From: JAUIAI01 sp050633665
GTDB lineage: Bacteria; Pseudomonadota; Gammaproteobacteria; Burkholderiales; Burkholderiaceae_E
Direction: 5' to 3'
Assembly (NCBI GenBank): GCA_050633665.1
Contig: JBOEGY010000010.1
Coordinates: 54,128-118,127, forward strand
DNA: 64,000 nucleotides
Shown here piece after piece: positions 1-9,260 of the stretch; within the stretch, counting starts at the first letter, position 1, and the number at the start of each line of letters is the position of its first letter. The notes under the pieces were generated by a model, which had not been told where the DNA came from, did not search any database, and saw only the letters and a program-made list of their open reading frames with translations. Position numbers and translations under genes: made by a program.

Positions 1-2964
1 ATGGCGAAGATCCGCGGCGTTGAGCATTACACCGGCAACAAATTTAAATCTTACGAACTGGATGTCTGCTACCCGGTCGAGTGGGGCCGTGAAGGCATCG
101 AAGCCCGCCTGGCGTCACTGGCCTCTGAGGCTGAAGATGCGGTCATCAGCGGCTTCAACATCCTGATCGTGACCGACCGAAGCTGCGACAAGGAAAATGT
201 CGCCATTCCGAGTTTGCTGGCCATGAGCGCGATCCACCAGCATCTGGTAAACCGGGGTCTGCGAACCAGCACCGGTCTGGTGGTTGAGACCTCCTCAGCA
301 CGTGAAGTGCATCACTTTGCGTTGTTGGCTGGTTATGGTGCTGAAGCGATCCACCCTTACCTCGCGCTTGAGACGCTGGTTGATCTGTACAAGGATATGC
401 CGTCCGACATTGGCCCGGACAAAGCCATCAAGAACTACATCAAGGCCATCGGTAAAGGCATGCGCAAAGTGATGTCCAAGATGGGCATTTCAACTTACAT
501 GAGCTATTGCGGCGCGCAGATCTTCGAGGCCATTGGCTTGTCCAGCGATGTTGTTGACAAATACTTCACCGGAACGCCGTCGAATATTGAAGGCGTTTCT
601 GTCTTTGATATTGCTGAAGAGGCTATTCGGCGACATGTTGACGCCTTCGGCGATGTGCCGGTTCTGGCCAACGCGCTCGAGGCCGGCGGCGAATATGCTT
701 ATCGCACCCGTGGCGAAGAGCATATGTGGACGCCAGACGTTATCGCCAAGCTGCAGCATGCGACTCGTTCCAATACGTTCTCCAGCTATAAGGAATATGC
801 CGCTCTGATCAATGATCAGGCTGAGCGGCACATGACGCTGCGTGGTCTGTTCCGGTTCCGTGAAGATGCTGTTACACCGGTGCCGCTTGATGAAGTCGAG
901 CCGGCTGCGGAAATCGTGAAGCGGTTCGCCACTGGTGCCATGTCGCTGGGCTCGATTTCAACTGAAGCACATACGACGCTTGCTGTTGCAATGAATCGCC
1001 TAGGCGGTAAGTCCAACACTGGTGAAGGTGGCGAGGACAAACTGCGATACCGACCGGAAATGATGGCGGGTAAGAGCATCGTGAAAGACGGCGATACACT
1101 GGCCTCCATGATTGGCGCCGATCGCGTCGTCAGTGATATTCCGCTCAAGTCTGGCGACTCGCTGCGCTCGAGAATCAAACAGGTTGCCTCCGGGCGTTTT
1201 GGTGTTACCGCTGAGTACCTGTCCAGCGCGGACCAGATCCAGATCAAGATGGCGCAGGGCGCCAAGCCGGGCGAAGGCGGTCAGTTGCCCGGCCATAAAG
1301 TGTCTGAGTACATCGGTCAGTTGCGTTACTCGGTGCCAGGCGTGGGCTTGATCTCACCGCCACCGCACCATGACATCTACTCGATCGAAGATCTCGCTCA
1401 GCTTATTCACGACCTCAAGAACAGTAACCGCCGTGCGGATGTATCGGTCAAACTGGTTTCTGAGGTCGGTGTCGGAACCGTGGCGGCAGGCGTCTCGAAG
1501 GCCAAAGCCGATCATGTGGTGATTGCCGGCCATGACGGCGGTACCGGTGCGTCGCCGCTGGGTTCGATCAAGCATGCGGGCGCCCCTTGGGAGCTTGGTC
1601 TGGCGGAAACCCAGCAGACGCTGGTGTTGAATCATCTGCGTAGCCGAATCGTCGTGCAGGCGGACGGACAAATGAAAACCGGCCGCGATGTGGCGATCGC
1701 CGCTTTGCTTGGCGCGGATGAAATGGGCTTTGCCACCGCTCCGCTGGTGGTTGAAGGCTGCATCATGATGCGCAAGTGTCATCTGAATACTTGCCCGGTT
1801 GGCGTCGCAACCCAGGATCCGGTCCTGCGCGAGCGTTTCAAGGGCCGGCCTGAGCATGTCGTTAATTACTTCTTCTTTGTGGCCGAAGAGGTTCGCGAGA
1901 TCATGGCAAGTCTGGGGTTCCGGACTTTCGACGAGATGATCGGTCGCGCGGACCTACTTGACGTTCAGGAAGGGGTCGAGCACTGGAAGGCGAAAGGTCT
2001 TGATTTCTCGCGGGTGTTTGCCCAGCCCAAGGTTGACGAGTCGGTCGGTAAGCGCCGCCTTGAAACCCAGGATCACCAGTTGGACAAGGCGCTCGACGTC
2101 AAGCTGATCGAGTTGGCGCGTCCGGCTATCGACCGGGCCGAGAAAGTGTCTTTCATTTCACCGGTCAGCAATATCAACCGGACGGTTGGCACGATGCTCT
2201 CGGGCGAGGTGGCGCTTAAATACGGCCATGAAGGCTTGCCAGACGATACGATTCACATTCAGCTCAACGGCACCGCCGGACAGAGTTTCGGTGCGTTTAC
2301 CGCCCGCGGGATCACGCTGGATCTGGTGGGCGAGGGTAACGACTACGTGGGCAAGGGCTTGTCGGGAGGTCGGATCATTGTGCGTCCGACCAACGACTTC
2401 CGCGGTGAGTCTGGTTCGAACATTATTGCCGGCAATACAGTTTTGTACGGTGCTGTTGAGGGCGAGGCTTTCATCTCAGGTGTTGCGGGTGAGCGTTTTG
2501 CGGTCAGGAACTCCGGGGCAACTGCGGTTGTCGAAGGCACGGGCGATCATTGCTGCGAGTACATGACCGGCGGCACGGTGGTCGTGCTTGGCAATACCGG
2601 CCGTAACTTCGGTGCTGGTATGTCTGGCGGTATTGCCTATGTGATCGATCGATCAGCCACGCTGGCGCAATATGTAAACCAGGCAATGGTTCAACTTGAG
2701 CCGGTTTTGCCGACATCTGAGCAGATGAACACGACCGACCCGTCAACCTGGCACAAGGGTGAGTGTGATGAAATCATCCTCAAAGATCTGGTCGAGAAAC
2801 ACTTCAAACTAACCGGTAGCAAATTGGCGCGGGCGATTCTTGACGACTGGGATCGGGCTCGCTCGCAGTTTGTCAAAGTATTCCCCAACGAGTACCGCCG
2901 TGCGATGGGTGAAATGCACGCCAAAAAGCAAGCCAGCAAGACAGTCAAAGAAACAACAGCCTGA
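1..2964 (+). CDS. gltB: Glutamate synthase large subunit (5'-truncated by window edge)
   Basis: Carries the synthase half of the NADPH-dependent GOGAT reaction (2-oxoglutarate plus ammonia from glutamine to glutamate). The 987 residues are the C-terminal two thirds of a protein normally near 1480 aa, so the glutaminase domain lies left of the window and the ATG at base 1 is not the true start. Visible are the FMN-domain motifs GGKSNTGEGGED (about residue 334) and GHDGGTGASPLGSIKHAG (about 508), the Cys-rich [3Fe-4S] segment CHLNTCPVG (about 596) and the C-terminal glycine-repeat (GXGXG) domain from about 750. gltD follows 57 bp downstream in the usual operon order. Confidence 0.97.
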   Translation: MAKIRGVEHYTGNKFKSYELDVCYPVEWGREGIEARLASLASEAEDAVISGFNILIVTDRSCDKENVAIPSLLAMSAIHQHLVNRGLRTSTGLVVETSSAREVHHFALLAGYGAEAIHPYLALETLVDLYKDMPSDIGPDKAIKNYIKAIGKGMRKVMSKMGISTYMSYCGAQIFEAIGLSSDVVDKYFTGTPSNIEGVSVFDIAEEAIRRHVDAFGDVPVLANALEAGGEYAYRTRGEEHMWTPDVIAKLQHATRSNTFSSYKEYAALINDQAERHMTLRGLFRFREDAVTPVPLDEVEPAAEIVKRFATGAMSLGSISTEAHTTLAVAMNRLGGKSNTGEGGEDKLRYRPEMMAGKSIVKDGDTLASMIGADRVVSDIPLKSGDSLRSRIKQVASGRFGVTAEYLSSADQIQIKMAQGAKPGEGGQLPGHKVSEYIGQLRYSVPGVGLISPPPHHDIYSIEDLAQLIHDLKNSNRRADVSVKLVSEVGVGTVAAGVSKAKADHVVIAGHDGGTGASPLGSIKHAGAPWELGLAETQQTLVLNHLRSRIVVQADGQMKTGRDVAIAALLGADEMGFATAPLVVEGCIMMRKCHLNTCPVGVATQDPVLRERFKGRPEHVVNYFFFVAEEVREIMASLGFRTFDEMIGRADLLDVQEGVEHWKAKGLDFSRVFAQPKVDESVGKRRLETQDHQLDKALDVKLIELARPAIDRAEKVSFISPVSNINRTVGTMLSGEVALKYGHEGLPDDTIHIQLNGTAGQSFGAFTARGITLDLVGEGNDYVGKGLSGGRIIVRPTNDFRGESGSNIIAGNTVLYGAVEGEAFISGVAGERFAVRNSGATAVVEGTGDHCCEYMTGGTVVVLGNTGRNFGAGMSGGIAYVIDRSATLAQYVNQAMVQLEPVLPTSEQMNTTDPSTWHKGECDEIILKDLVEKHFKLTGSKLARAILDDWDRARSQFVKVFPNEYRRAMGEMHAKKQASKTVKETTA

Positions 2965-3021
2965 TCGCGAGTCAATTCCAGAAACACCAGGTGTTGCACC
3001 TGGCATTTAGCAGGAAGAAAT

Positions 3022-4506
3022 ATGGGAAAGGTCACCGGATTTTTAGAGTTTGAGCGACTGGCTCAAGCCAGTGAAGCGAGTGATTCACGGGTTAAGCATT
3101 ACCGTGAGTTTGTAGTTCATCTGTCTGATGATCAGGCGTCGAAACAAGGCGCCCGGTGCATGGATTGCGGAATTCCGTTCTGTCAGAACGGTTGCCCGGT
3201 AAACAACATCATTCCGGACTGGAATGATCTTGTTTACCGCGGTGACTGGCAGCGGGCACTCAATACGCTTCACTCGACAAATAACTTCCCCGAGTTCACC
3301 GGGAGGATTTGTCCGGCCCCTTGCGAGGCTGCCTGCACGTTGAATATCAATGATGACCCGGTTGGTATCAAGTCGATTGAACACGCCATTATTGATAAAG
3401 GCTGGGAGATGGACTGGATCGCGCCAGAACCGCCTGCCGTTCTGACTGGCAAGAAAGTCGCCGTTGTGGGTTCGGGCCCTGCCGGCATGGCTTGTGCCCA
3501 ACAGTTGCGGCGGGCAGGCCACGAGGTGGTGGTCTTTGAGAAGAACGACCGGGTCGGGGGGTTGCTGCGTTACGGTATTCCCGATTTCAAGATGGAGAAA
3601 TCCCATATTGATCGCCGGGTCGATCAAATGCGCGCTGAAGGGATTGAATTCCGCATGTCTACTCTGGTTGCTTCCAAAGACCAGGACATGGGTAAAGTCA
3701 CCAACTGGGCAGAAAAGACGGTGACCCCCGAGGAACTGCTGGCCGAGTTCGATGCGGTTGCCCTGAGCGGCGGTGCTGAAGAAGCCCGTGACCTGCCCGT
3801 GCCCGGCCGCGAGCTCGACGGCATTCACTTTGCGATGGAGTTTTTGCCGGTACAGAACAAGGTCAATGCCGGCGACAAGGTGAAAGGCCAGATCATGGCC
3901 ACTGGCAAACATGTGGTGGTCATCGGCGGCGGCGATACGGGGTCTGACTGTGTCGGCACGAGTAATCGTCACGGCGCAGCCTCGGTGACTCAGTTTGAAC
4001 TCATGCCGCAACCGCCTGAACATGAAAACAAGGATCTCACCTGGCCGTACTGGCCCGTCAAGATGCGAACCTCTTCTTCGCACGAAGAAGGATGTGAACG
4101 GGACTGGTCAATCACTACCAAAGAGTTTCGTGGCAAGAACGGTAAAGTGACTTCGTTGGTTGGCTGCCGCGTTGAATGGACCAAGGGCGAAGATGGTCGA
4201 ATGCAGATGACCGAAGTTGAGGGTTCTGAATTCGAAATGAAAGCTGATCTGGTCTTGTTCGCAATGGGATTCGTATCGCCGGTTGGCGGCATTCTTGATG
4301 CTTTTGGTGTTGAAAAAGACGGCCGCGGCAATGCCAGCGCGAAGACCGAAGGAGATGATTCCTATCGGTCAAGCGTTGACAAGATTTTTGCCTGTGGTGA
4401 CATGAGACGTGGTCAGTCTTTGGTGGTCTGGGCGATTCGTGAAGGGCGTCAGTGTGCTCGTTCCATTGATCAGCACCTAATGGGGCGCAGCGATTTACCC
4501 CGGTAG
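3022..4506 (+). CDS. gltD: Glutamate synthase small subunit
   Basis: Electron-input subunit of GOGAT: oxidises NADPH through FAD and passes electrons over iron-sulfur clusters to GltB. The 494-aa length fits the family. The N-terminal ferredoxin-like part has the paired cysteine sets CMDCGIPFCQNGCP and CPAPCEAAC. A first Rossmann motif VVGSGPAGMACAQQL (FAD) sits near residue 148 and a second, VVIGGGDTGSDC (NADPH), near 300. The start has an AGGAAG ribosome-binding site. A perfect hairpin with a T-run closes the operon 34 bp after the stop. Confidence 0.97.
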   Translation: MGKVTGFLEFERLAQASEASDSRVKHYREFVVHLSDDQASKQGARCMDCGIPFCQNGCPVNNIIPDWNDLVYRGDWQRALNTLHSTNNFPEFTGRICPAPCEAACTLNINDDPVGIKSIEHAIIDKGWEMDWIAPEPPAVLTGKKVAVVGSGPAGMACAQQLRRAGHEVVVFEKNDRVGGLLRYGIPDFKMEKSHIDRRVDQMRAEGIEFRMSTLVASKDQDMGKVTNWAEKTVTPEELLAEFDAVALSGGAEEARDLPVPGRELDGIHFAMEFLPVQNKVNAGDKVKGQIMATGKHVVVIGGGDTGSDCVGTSNRHGAASVTQFELMPQPPEHENKDLTWPYWPVKMRTSSSHEEGCERDWSITTKEFRGKNGKVTSLVGCRVEWTKGEDGRMQMTEVEGSEFEMKADLVLFAMGFVSPVGGILDAFGVEKDGRGNASAKTEGDDSYRSSVDKIFACGDMRRGQSLVVWAIREGRQCARSIDQHLMGRSDLPR

Positions 4507-4534
4507 TCTGGTTGTGGTTTGAGCCGGCTGGCAC

Positions 4535-4568
4535 TAAAAAGGGGCGCACGAAAGTGCGCCCCTTTTTT
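4535..4568 (+). terminator. Rho-independent terminator of gltBD
   Basis: A 9-bp perfect stem GGGGCGCAC / GTGCGCCCC with a GAAA tetraloop is flanked by an A-run and followed by six T. The A-run also allows it to act in the opposite direction, but the next gene lies downstream on the same strand. Confidence 0.93.
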
Positions 4569-4633
4569 GATCGCCTAGGCTTGTTTTGCTCCCATGCTAT
4601 CGTCGCTGGACAGTTTTACGTGAGGAAAATCCT

Positions 4634-6037
4634 ATGAGCGATGTGTCCAGTTTGTCAGCGGCTCAGATGAGCGCCATGTTCCGCCAGGGGGAACTCTCCC
4701 CGGTGACGGCTGTTGAAGCGGTGCTCAGCAGAATGGATGCTTGCGAGCCGACGCTGAATGCGATGTATCTCATCAAGGCCGAGCAGGCGCTTGCAGCTGC
4801 CCGGTTGTCGGAGCAACGCTGGTCCAGGAACCAGCCACTTGGGCCGCTCGACGGTGTTCCGGTCACGATTAAGGAAAACATCGATACGGCTGGCGACCCC
4901 ACGCCGGCCGGCACTGCTGCCACCGATTTAACCCCGCGTCAGGCCGATGCGCCGCAAGCGGCCCGGCTCGCTGAAGCCGGTTGCGTGCTGGTCGGCAAAA
5001 CGGTAATGCCGGACTTCGGCATGTTGTCGGCCGGGCTGTCGTCAATTCACGGGCGGACCCACAACCCCTGGAACCTTGAGCGCAATACCTCCGGGTCGTC
5101 ATCGGGCGCCGGCGCCGCCGCGGCAGCCGGATACGGCCCGCTGCATCTGGGCACTGATATTGGCGGGTCGGTTCGCCTGCCAGCGACTCATTGCGGATTG
5201 TTCGGCCATAAACCCAGTCTTGGGCGCATTCCAGTTAACCCGCCGTTCATGGGCCGTGCAACCGGGCCAATGACCCGTACCGTACTCGACTCGGCAATGT
5301 TGCTGGAGGTGTTGAGTCGCCCTGATAACCGGGACTGGATGAGCTTGCCGTATCAGCCGGAGCAATACGCCGAGAAACTCGATCAACAATCAGTCAAAGG
5401 CTTGAAGATAGGCGTCCTGACAGACATGAACTGCGGCTTGCCGGTGGCGCCGGAAGTACGTGAGGCAACCGAGGCTGCCGCAACCGCGCTGGAGCAAGCT
5501 GGCGCTATCGTGCAACCCGTAGACAGCTTCCTGACCGTGGAAATGCTTGATGGCATTTGCCGGTTTTTTGAAGCCCGCTCTTATAACGATATCGTTGCCA
5601 TGGACGACCTGACCCGCGAGAAAGTGCTGCCATTCATCATTCGGTGGTGTACTTACCGGGCGGGCGGTTTTTCGGGCGCGGATGTGATGGCCGCCTACAT
5701 GCAGGTAAACGCGATGCGTGAGGCGGCGGTTAGCACCACTGCGCGGTTTGACTTCATGATCTCGCCGGTTTCGCCGATTCTGCCATTTGGGGTGAACGAG
5801 CATGCCCCCGGGGATAATCCTGAAAACGCATTGCCGCACATTGCGTTCACGGTGCCCTACAACATGAGCGAGCAGCCTGCCGCTTCGGTCAATTGGACTC
5901 ACACCTCCGACGGCCTGCCGGTTGGGGTGCAAGTCATTGGCCAACGGTTTGATGATCTGGGCGTCTTGCAGTTGAGCCGTCAGCTAGAACAATTGCGCGG
6001 CGAGCAGCAGGCCTGGCCGCGCGTGGTGCCTGGCTAA
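4634..6037 (+). CDS. Amidase signature family hydrolase
   Basis: Amidase (GatA/AmiE-signature type) that hydrolyses an amide; the natural substrate cannot be read from sequence. The catalytic Lys is in the VTIKENIDTAG segment near residue 77, followed by the Gly/Ser-rich block NTSGSSSGAGAA with the cis-Ser and nucleophilic Ser region (IGGSVRLPA). Length (467 aa) is normal. I use the ATG at 4634 because GAGG lies 7-9 bases upstream; the frame stays open to 4586, where no ribosome-binding site is seen. No gatC or gatB neighbour is present, so a tRNA amidotransferase role is unlikely. Its stop overlaps by 4 bp the end of the convergent MaoC gene. Confidence 0.9.
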   Translation: MSDVSSLSAAQMSAMFRQGELSPVTAVEAVLSRMDACEPTLNAMYLIKAEQALAAARLSEQRWSRNQPLGPLDGVPVTIKENIDTAGDPTPAGTAATDLTPRQADAPQAARLAEAGCVLVGKTVMPDFGMLSAGLSSIHGRTHNPWNLERNTSGSSSGAGAAAAAGYGPLHLGTDIGGSVRLPATHCGLFGHKPSLGRIPVNPPFMGRATGPMTRTVLDSAMLLEVLSRPDNRDWMSLPYQPEQYAEKLDQQSVKGLKIGVLTDMNCGLPVAPEVREATEAAATALEQAGAIVQPVDSFLTVEMLDGICRFFEARSYNDIVAMDDLTREKVLPFIIRWCTYRAGGFSGADVMAAYMQVNAMREAAVSTTARFDFMISPVSPILPFGVNEHAPGDNPENALPHIAFTVPYNMSEQPAASVNWTHTSDGLPVGVQVIGQRFDDLGVLQLSRQLEQLRGEQQAWPRVVPG

Positions 6038-6513
6038 GAGGCTGCTGCTGACTCGCTCGGGCGGACTTTATACATGCCGGTGCCTTTGACTGTCAGGACA
6101 ACTTCATCGGCCTGGTTCAGCACGGCTTGTTCAAACTTCAGAAATCCGCGATCCGGTTTGCTTTCGGAGCGGCGACTCGAGACGGTTCGGACACGGACTC
6201 TCAGCCGGTCTCCGGGCCGGACCGGCGCGAGCCAGCGAATTTCATCCAGACCGGGTGATCCCATGCTTGAGAGCGGCGAAATGTAGTGATCAACATAGAG
6301 CCGCATCATGACTGAGCAGGTCATCCAGCCACTCGCGACCAGGCCGCCGAAATGGGTTTTCGCCGCGGCGTCATGGTCCAGGTGAAAAGCCTGCGGGTCG
6401 TATTTCTGAGCGAACTCCAGGATCTCCTGCTCAGTAATCAGGTAGTCGCCAAACTCGACCTCCTCACCGGGTATATAGTCTTCAAAATAGCGTTCTTTGA
6501 ATGGGATGGTCAT
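6034..6513 (-). CDS. MaoC-like (R)-hydratase/dehydratase domain protein
   Basis: A 159-aa single hot-dog-fold protein of the MaoC family, whose members hydrate enoyl-CoA or dehydrate hydroxyacyl-CoA esters. The active-site Asp/His pair is visible in YDPQAFHLD near residue 39-47, followed by the usual GLVASGWMT helix. It lies 9 bp downstream of the TetR gene on the same strand, so the two are probably co-transcribed. The acyl substrate cannot be inferred. Confidence 0.85.
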   Translation of the reverse strand: MTIPFKERYFEDYIPGEEVEFGDYLITEQEILEFAQKYDPQAFHLDHDAAAKTHFGGLVASGWMTCSVMMRLYVDHYISPLSSMGSPGLDEIRWLAPVRPGDRLRVRVRTVSSRRSESKPDRGFLKFEQAVLNQADEVVLTVKGTGMYKVRPSESAAAS

Positions 6514-6522
6514 TAGTCGGGC

Positions 6523-7146
6523 TCATGTTGTGGGCGGGCGATACAAACTCAGAAACCGGTCCGTCGCCTGTTCGGCACGTTTCTTGATGGCTTTTGCCTC
6601 CAGTGGGTCGATGGCGCCAATGGCACGGCGAATCTGTAAGTCGCCGATCAGCAAACTGATGAAAGTATCGGCCATTTCCGGCATGGAGTGGCCGGGTGGG
6701 GCGGCCACTATGCCAGCGGCGCAGGCCTGCGCGAGTAAATCGGCGATCAGCGGTGCTACTGTCTCGCGCCCGGCGGCGGCCAATGTTTCTCCGAGCACGC
6801 CGGTCTCGGCCACATCCGCGGCGGCTGCCCGGTTCAGGGCGATTGCGCGATCACTGAGAACCAAACGGAGTAAAACCGGTGCAATCGTCCGGAGAGATCG
6901 AATCGGATTGTTGCCCTTCTGGAGGCTGGCCGACAGCATCTCGGCGACTTCGCTGGCGTTGCGTTGCACCAGGCTCCGAAACAGTGCCTGTTTGTTTCCA
7001 TACCATTTGTAGAGCGTCTCATTGGATGCATTGGCTCGCTTGGCGATCGCCAGCATTGATGTTGCCCGGTAGCCTTTCTCGGCTAGCAGTTCATAGGCTG
7101 CGATTTCGATCTGCCTCTGGCGCTCAGCTTGCTGCTCGGGACTAAT
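6523..7146 (-). CDS. TetR family transcriptional regulator, probable AUU start
   Basis: Predicted one-component repressor. The helix-turn-helix reads RATSMLAIAKRANASNETLYKWYGNK. The first ATG (7056) falls inside the HTH and would remove helices 1-2, so it cannot be the true start. The frame is open back to 7165 with no ATG, GTG or TTG. The best start is ATT at 7146-7144, preceded at 4 bases by a strong GGAGAGG. This gives 207 aa, the normal TetR length, beginning ISPEQQAERQRQIEIAAYEL. It is divergent from the membrane protein at 7231 over a 84-bp gap with palindromes, so it probably controls that gene and itself. Confidence 0.82.
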   Translation of the reverse strand: MSPEQQAERQRQIEIAAYELLAEKGYRATSMLAIAKRANASNETLYKWYGNKQALFRSLVQRNASEVAEMLSASLQKGNNPIRSLRTIAPVLLRLVLSDRAIALNRAAAADVAETGVLGETLAAAGRETVAPLIADLLAQACAAGIVAAPPGHSMPEMADTFISLLIGDLQIRRAIGAIDPLEAKAIKKRAEQATDRFLSLYRPPTT

Positions 7147-7160
7147 TGTTCCTCTCCGGG

Positions 7161-7212
7161 TTGACTATTGCCGTACATAAGTATACGGTAATAGAGGTGT
7201 ACACATCTGTAC
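7161..7212 (+). promoter_or_regulatory. Promoter and operator-like palindromes between TetR and membrane protein
   Basis: TTGACT (7161-7166) is spaced 17 bases from TACGGT (7184-7189) and directs transcription towards 7231. CCGTA at 7171 and TACGG at 7184 form an interrupted palindrome over the -10 region, and GTGTACAC (7198-7205) is a second perfect 8-bp palindrome. Both are candidate binding sites for the adjacent TetR protein; this is inference from position. Confidence 0.5.
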
Positions 7213-7230
7213 GTTAAAGGAGAAGCCATC

Positions 7231-7644
7231 ATGAAACAAGATCACTTGCCTGCCCGCCAATTGGCGGGGGCATCGTTACTGACGCTGGCCGTTTTGCAGG
7301 GCGCCATGATGTTGGCGATGATGACGCTGACCAGGCCTCATCCCCCATTGACGGTCCCCCTGTTCGCGCTTGGGCCATTTCTGGGCGCCGCTATTGCGCT
7401 GGCGATTGGGGCTTATGCTGCTGGTTCGGTGCAGACTCGAATCGGCTGGTGGGCGTCATTAATGGCTGGTTTGCTCGCGATGGTCAGTTATGGCCCTCAT
7501 AAGTGGTTTGACCCGGTATTCCCGCAGATCTGGCCATCGGTCATCCTTGGTCAGCTCGCTTTTCTGGCGCTGATGGTGGCCATGTTCCAGGCCCGGCGCT
7601 ATTCGGCTGAACCGTCGGCCCGCGCGAGCGGTCAGCCTGGCTAA
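7231..7644 (+). CDS. Small four-helix integral membrane protein, function unknown
   Basis: A 137-aa protein with about four hydrophobic segments (residues 12-30, 43-65, 72-88, 103-122) and a hydrophilic tail. I do not recognise a named family. A good AAAGGAG ribosome-binding site precedes the ATG. Its position opposite a TetR gene, with operator-like palindromes between them, suggests it is the regulator's target, but no export or enzyme motif is visible. Confidence 0.75.
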   Translation: MKQDHLPARQLAGASLLTLAVLQGAMMLAMMTLTRPHPPLTVPLFALGPFLGAAIALAIGAYAAGSVQTRIGWWASLMAGLLAMVSYGPHKWFDPVFPQIWPSVILGQLAFLALMVAMFQARRYSAEPSARASGQPG

Positions 7645-7688
7645 GGCTTGGTGTATCTTTGGCGGAATTCCGCTAAAGATGTGAGTGT

Positions 7689-8252
7689 ATGAGCCAATCT
7701 CCCAGCAACAGTCCGCTGAATGCTGATTTCCTGCGGCAGGAAATCAGAAACGTTCCTGACTGGCCTGAACCCGGCGTGATTTTTCGCGACATCACACCAT
7801 TGTTGCAAAACCCCCGTACGCTGCGTGTGCTGGTTGATCTCTTTGTACACCGATATATGAATACCGGTCTGAATCTTGTCGCCGGTATAGATGCCCGGGG
7901 TTTTATTCTTGGTTCAATCGTGGCCTATGAACTCAATCTGGGTTTCGTCCCGATTCGCAAGAAGGGCAAACTGCCTTACAAGACAATCGCCGAAGAGTAT
8001 GAGTTGGAGTATGGGAGTGCCACAGTGGAGATGCACGACGATGCCTGTCGTCCAGGCGACCGCGTGTTGCTGGTTGATGATCTGATCGCCACCGGCGGCA
8101 CAATGATGGCCGGTAAGAATCTTCTTGAGCGACTGGGTGCCGAAGTCGTTGAAGGCGCGGCAATTGTTGACCTGCCGGAATTGGGCGGCTCGGCGAAACT
8201 GCGTGATGCCGGCTTGAAACTCAATGTGTTGGTCTCATTCGAAGGCCATTGA
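7689..8252 (+). CDS. apt: Adenine phosphoribosyltransferase
   Basis: Purine salvage enzyme converting adenine and PRPP to AMP. The 187-aa protein shows the family features in order: NVPDWPEPGVIFRDITPLL near residue 21, GIDARGFILG near 67, the KKGKLPYKT flexible-loop segment and the PRPP-binding motif VLLVDDLIATGGTM near 126. The stop overlaps the start of hslR by one base (TGATG), so the two genes are translationally coupled. Confidence 0.96.
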   Translation: MSQSPSNSPLNADFLRQEIRNVPDWPEPGVIFRDITPLLQNPRTLRVLVDLFVHRYMNTGLNLVAGIDARGFILGSIVAYELNLGFVPIRKKGKLPYKTIAEEYELEYGSATVEMHDDACRPGDRVLLVDDLIATGGTMMAGKNLLERLGAEVVEGAAIVDLPELGGSAKLRDAGLKLNVLVSFEGH

Positions 8253-8668
8253 TGAACGACAGTGTTTCCGCCGATGTGCGCGTCGACAAATGGCTTTGGG
8301 CGGCGCGGTTTTTCAAGACTCGTTCGCTGGCCCAGACTGCGTTGGAGAATGGCCGGGTTCTGGTTGACGGGTCTCGGGTCAAACGTTCCCGGCTGGTCCA
8401 GCCAGGCCAGAAAATCTGGCTGCGCATCGGGTCGGTTGAGAGAACCGTGGTTGTACTGGGCGTCTCCGGTAACCGCGGCCCGGCTACTGTCGCCCAGCAA
8501 CTCTACGAAGAAACCGCTGAGTCAGTGTTAAACCGTGAGGCGCAGCGTGACAAGCGACGATTGTTTGTTGATCCGGCCTCTGCCATTGCCGCAGGACGTC
8601 CGACCAAGCGTGACCGGCGGCGTATTCATGAACTGCAAGAGGGGACTGGTGATGTCTCTGCTGAGTAA
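8252..8668 (+). CDS. hslR: S4-domain RNA-binding heat-shock protein (Hsp15)
   Basis: A 138-aa protein with an N-terminal S4 domain (VDKWLWAARFFKTRSLAQTA, then VLVDGSRVKRSRLVQPG) and the basic C-terminal tail typical of Hsp15. In E. coli Hsp15 binds 50S subunits carrying an aborted nascent chain. I use the ATG at 8252, overlapping the apt stop, rather than the TTG three bases earlier. The 3' end overlaps the next gene by 17 bp. Confidence 0.9.
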   Translation: MNDSVSADVRVDKWLWAARFFKTRSLAQTALENGRVLVDGSRVKRSRLVQPGQKIWLRIGSVERTVVVLGVSGNRGPATVAQQLYEETAESVLNREAQRDKRRLFVDPASAIAAGRPTKRDRRRIHELQEGTGDVSAE

Positions 8669-9260
8669 GCCCGGATTCGTGAAACGAATCACACCGTATT
8701 GGCTGGCGATCAGCCTGATCTTTTTTGCCGTTGCGGCACAGGCGGCACCGCCGCGACTTTCGGTAGTACAGGCCGCTGAGCGACTCGCAGCGGGGGGGTA
8801 TATCCTGCTTATGCGGCATTCGGCCACCGAGCCCGGTACCGGCGACCCGGCAGGGTTTGACCTGGCCCGCTGCGAAACACAGCGCAATCTTTCCGAGTCG
8901 GGCCGTCAGCATGCGGTAAAACTAGGACAAGCATTCAAAGCTGCGGCCATCACGGTCGCCGAGGTGCGTCATAGTCAGTGGTGTCGATGCAGGGATACTG
9001 CCGAGCTGGCCTTTGGGCAGAGCGTTGCAATGCCCGCGCTGAATTCAACCTTTGCAGGCCAGGGCGATCCGGTGGCTCAGATGAGCCGGCTGCGGGAACA
9101 AGCGGCGGCGTTGCCAGCCGGTCAGAATTACCTGTGGGTGACGCATCAGGTGATTGCCAGTGCGGCCACTGGTCGCTGGACATCGCCCGGAGAAATTCTG
9201 GTTACCCGCTACACCGATCAGCAATTCCGTGTTTTATTCAGGATTCAAACCGATGACTGA
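8652..9260 (+). CDS. Exported histidine phosphatase family protein
   Basis: A 202-aa protein with an N-terminal hydrophobic signal segment (about residues 15-31) ending AQAA, followed by a phosphoglycerate-mutase-like core. The phosphate pocket motif is LLMRHSATEPG (RH with S instead of G) near residue 52, with a second catalytic His in WVTHQVIAS near 162. The ATG at 8652 is chosen because it directly precedes the signal sequence; the frame is open further upstream inside hslR. It overlaps the neighbours on both sides, indicating one transcription unit from apt to 10002. Confidence 0.8.
   Translation: MSLLSKPGFVKRITPYWLAISLIFFAVAAQAAPPRLSVVQAAERLAAGGYILLMRHSATEPGTGDPAGFDLARCETQRNLSESGRQHAVKLGQAFKAAAITVAEVRHSQWCRCRDTAELAFGQSVAMPALNSTFAGQGDPVAQMSRLREQAAALPAGQNYLWVTHQVIASAATGRWTSPGEILVTRYTDQQFRVLFRIQTDD

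Noticed and set aside
3085..4083. 332-aa open frame antisense to gltD
   Set aside because: Shadow of a high-GC gene; no motif, no ribosome-binding site, and gltD is certain.
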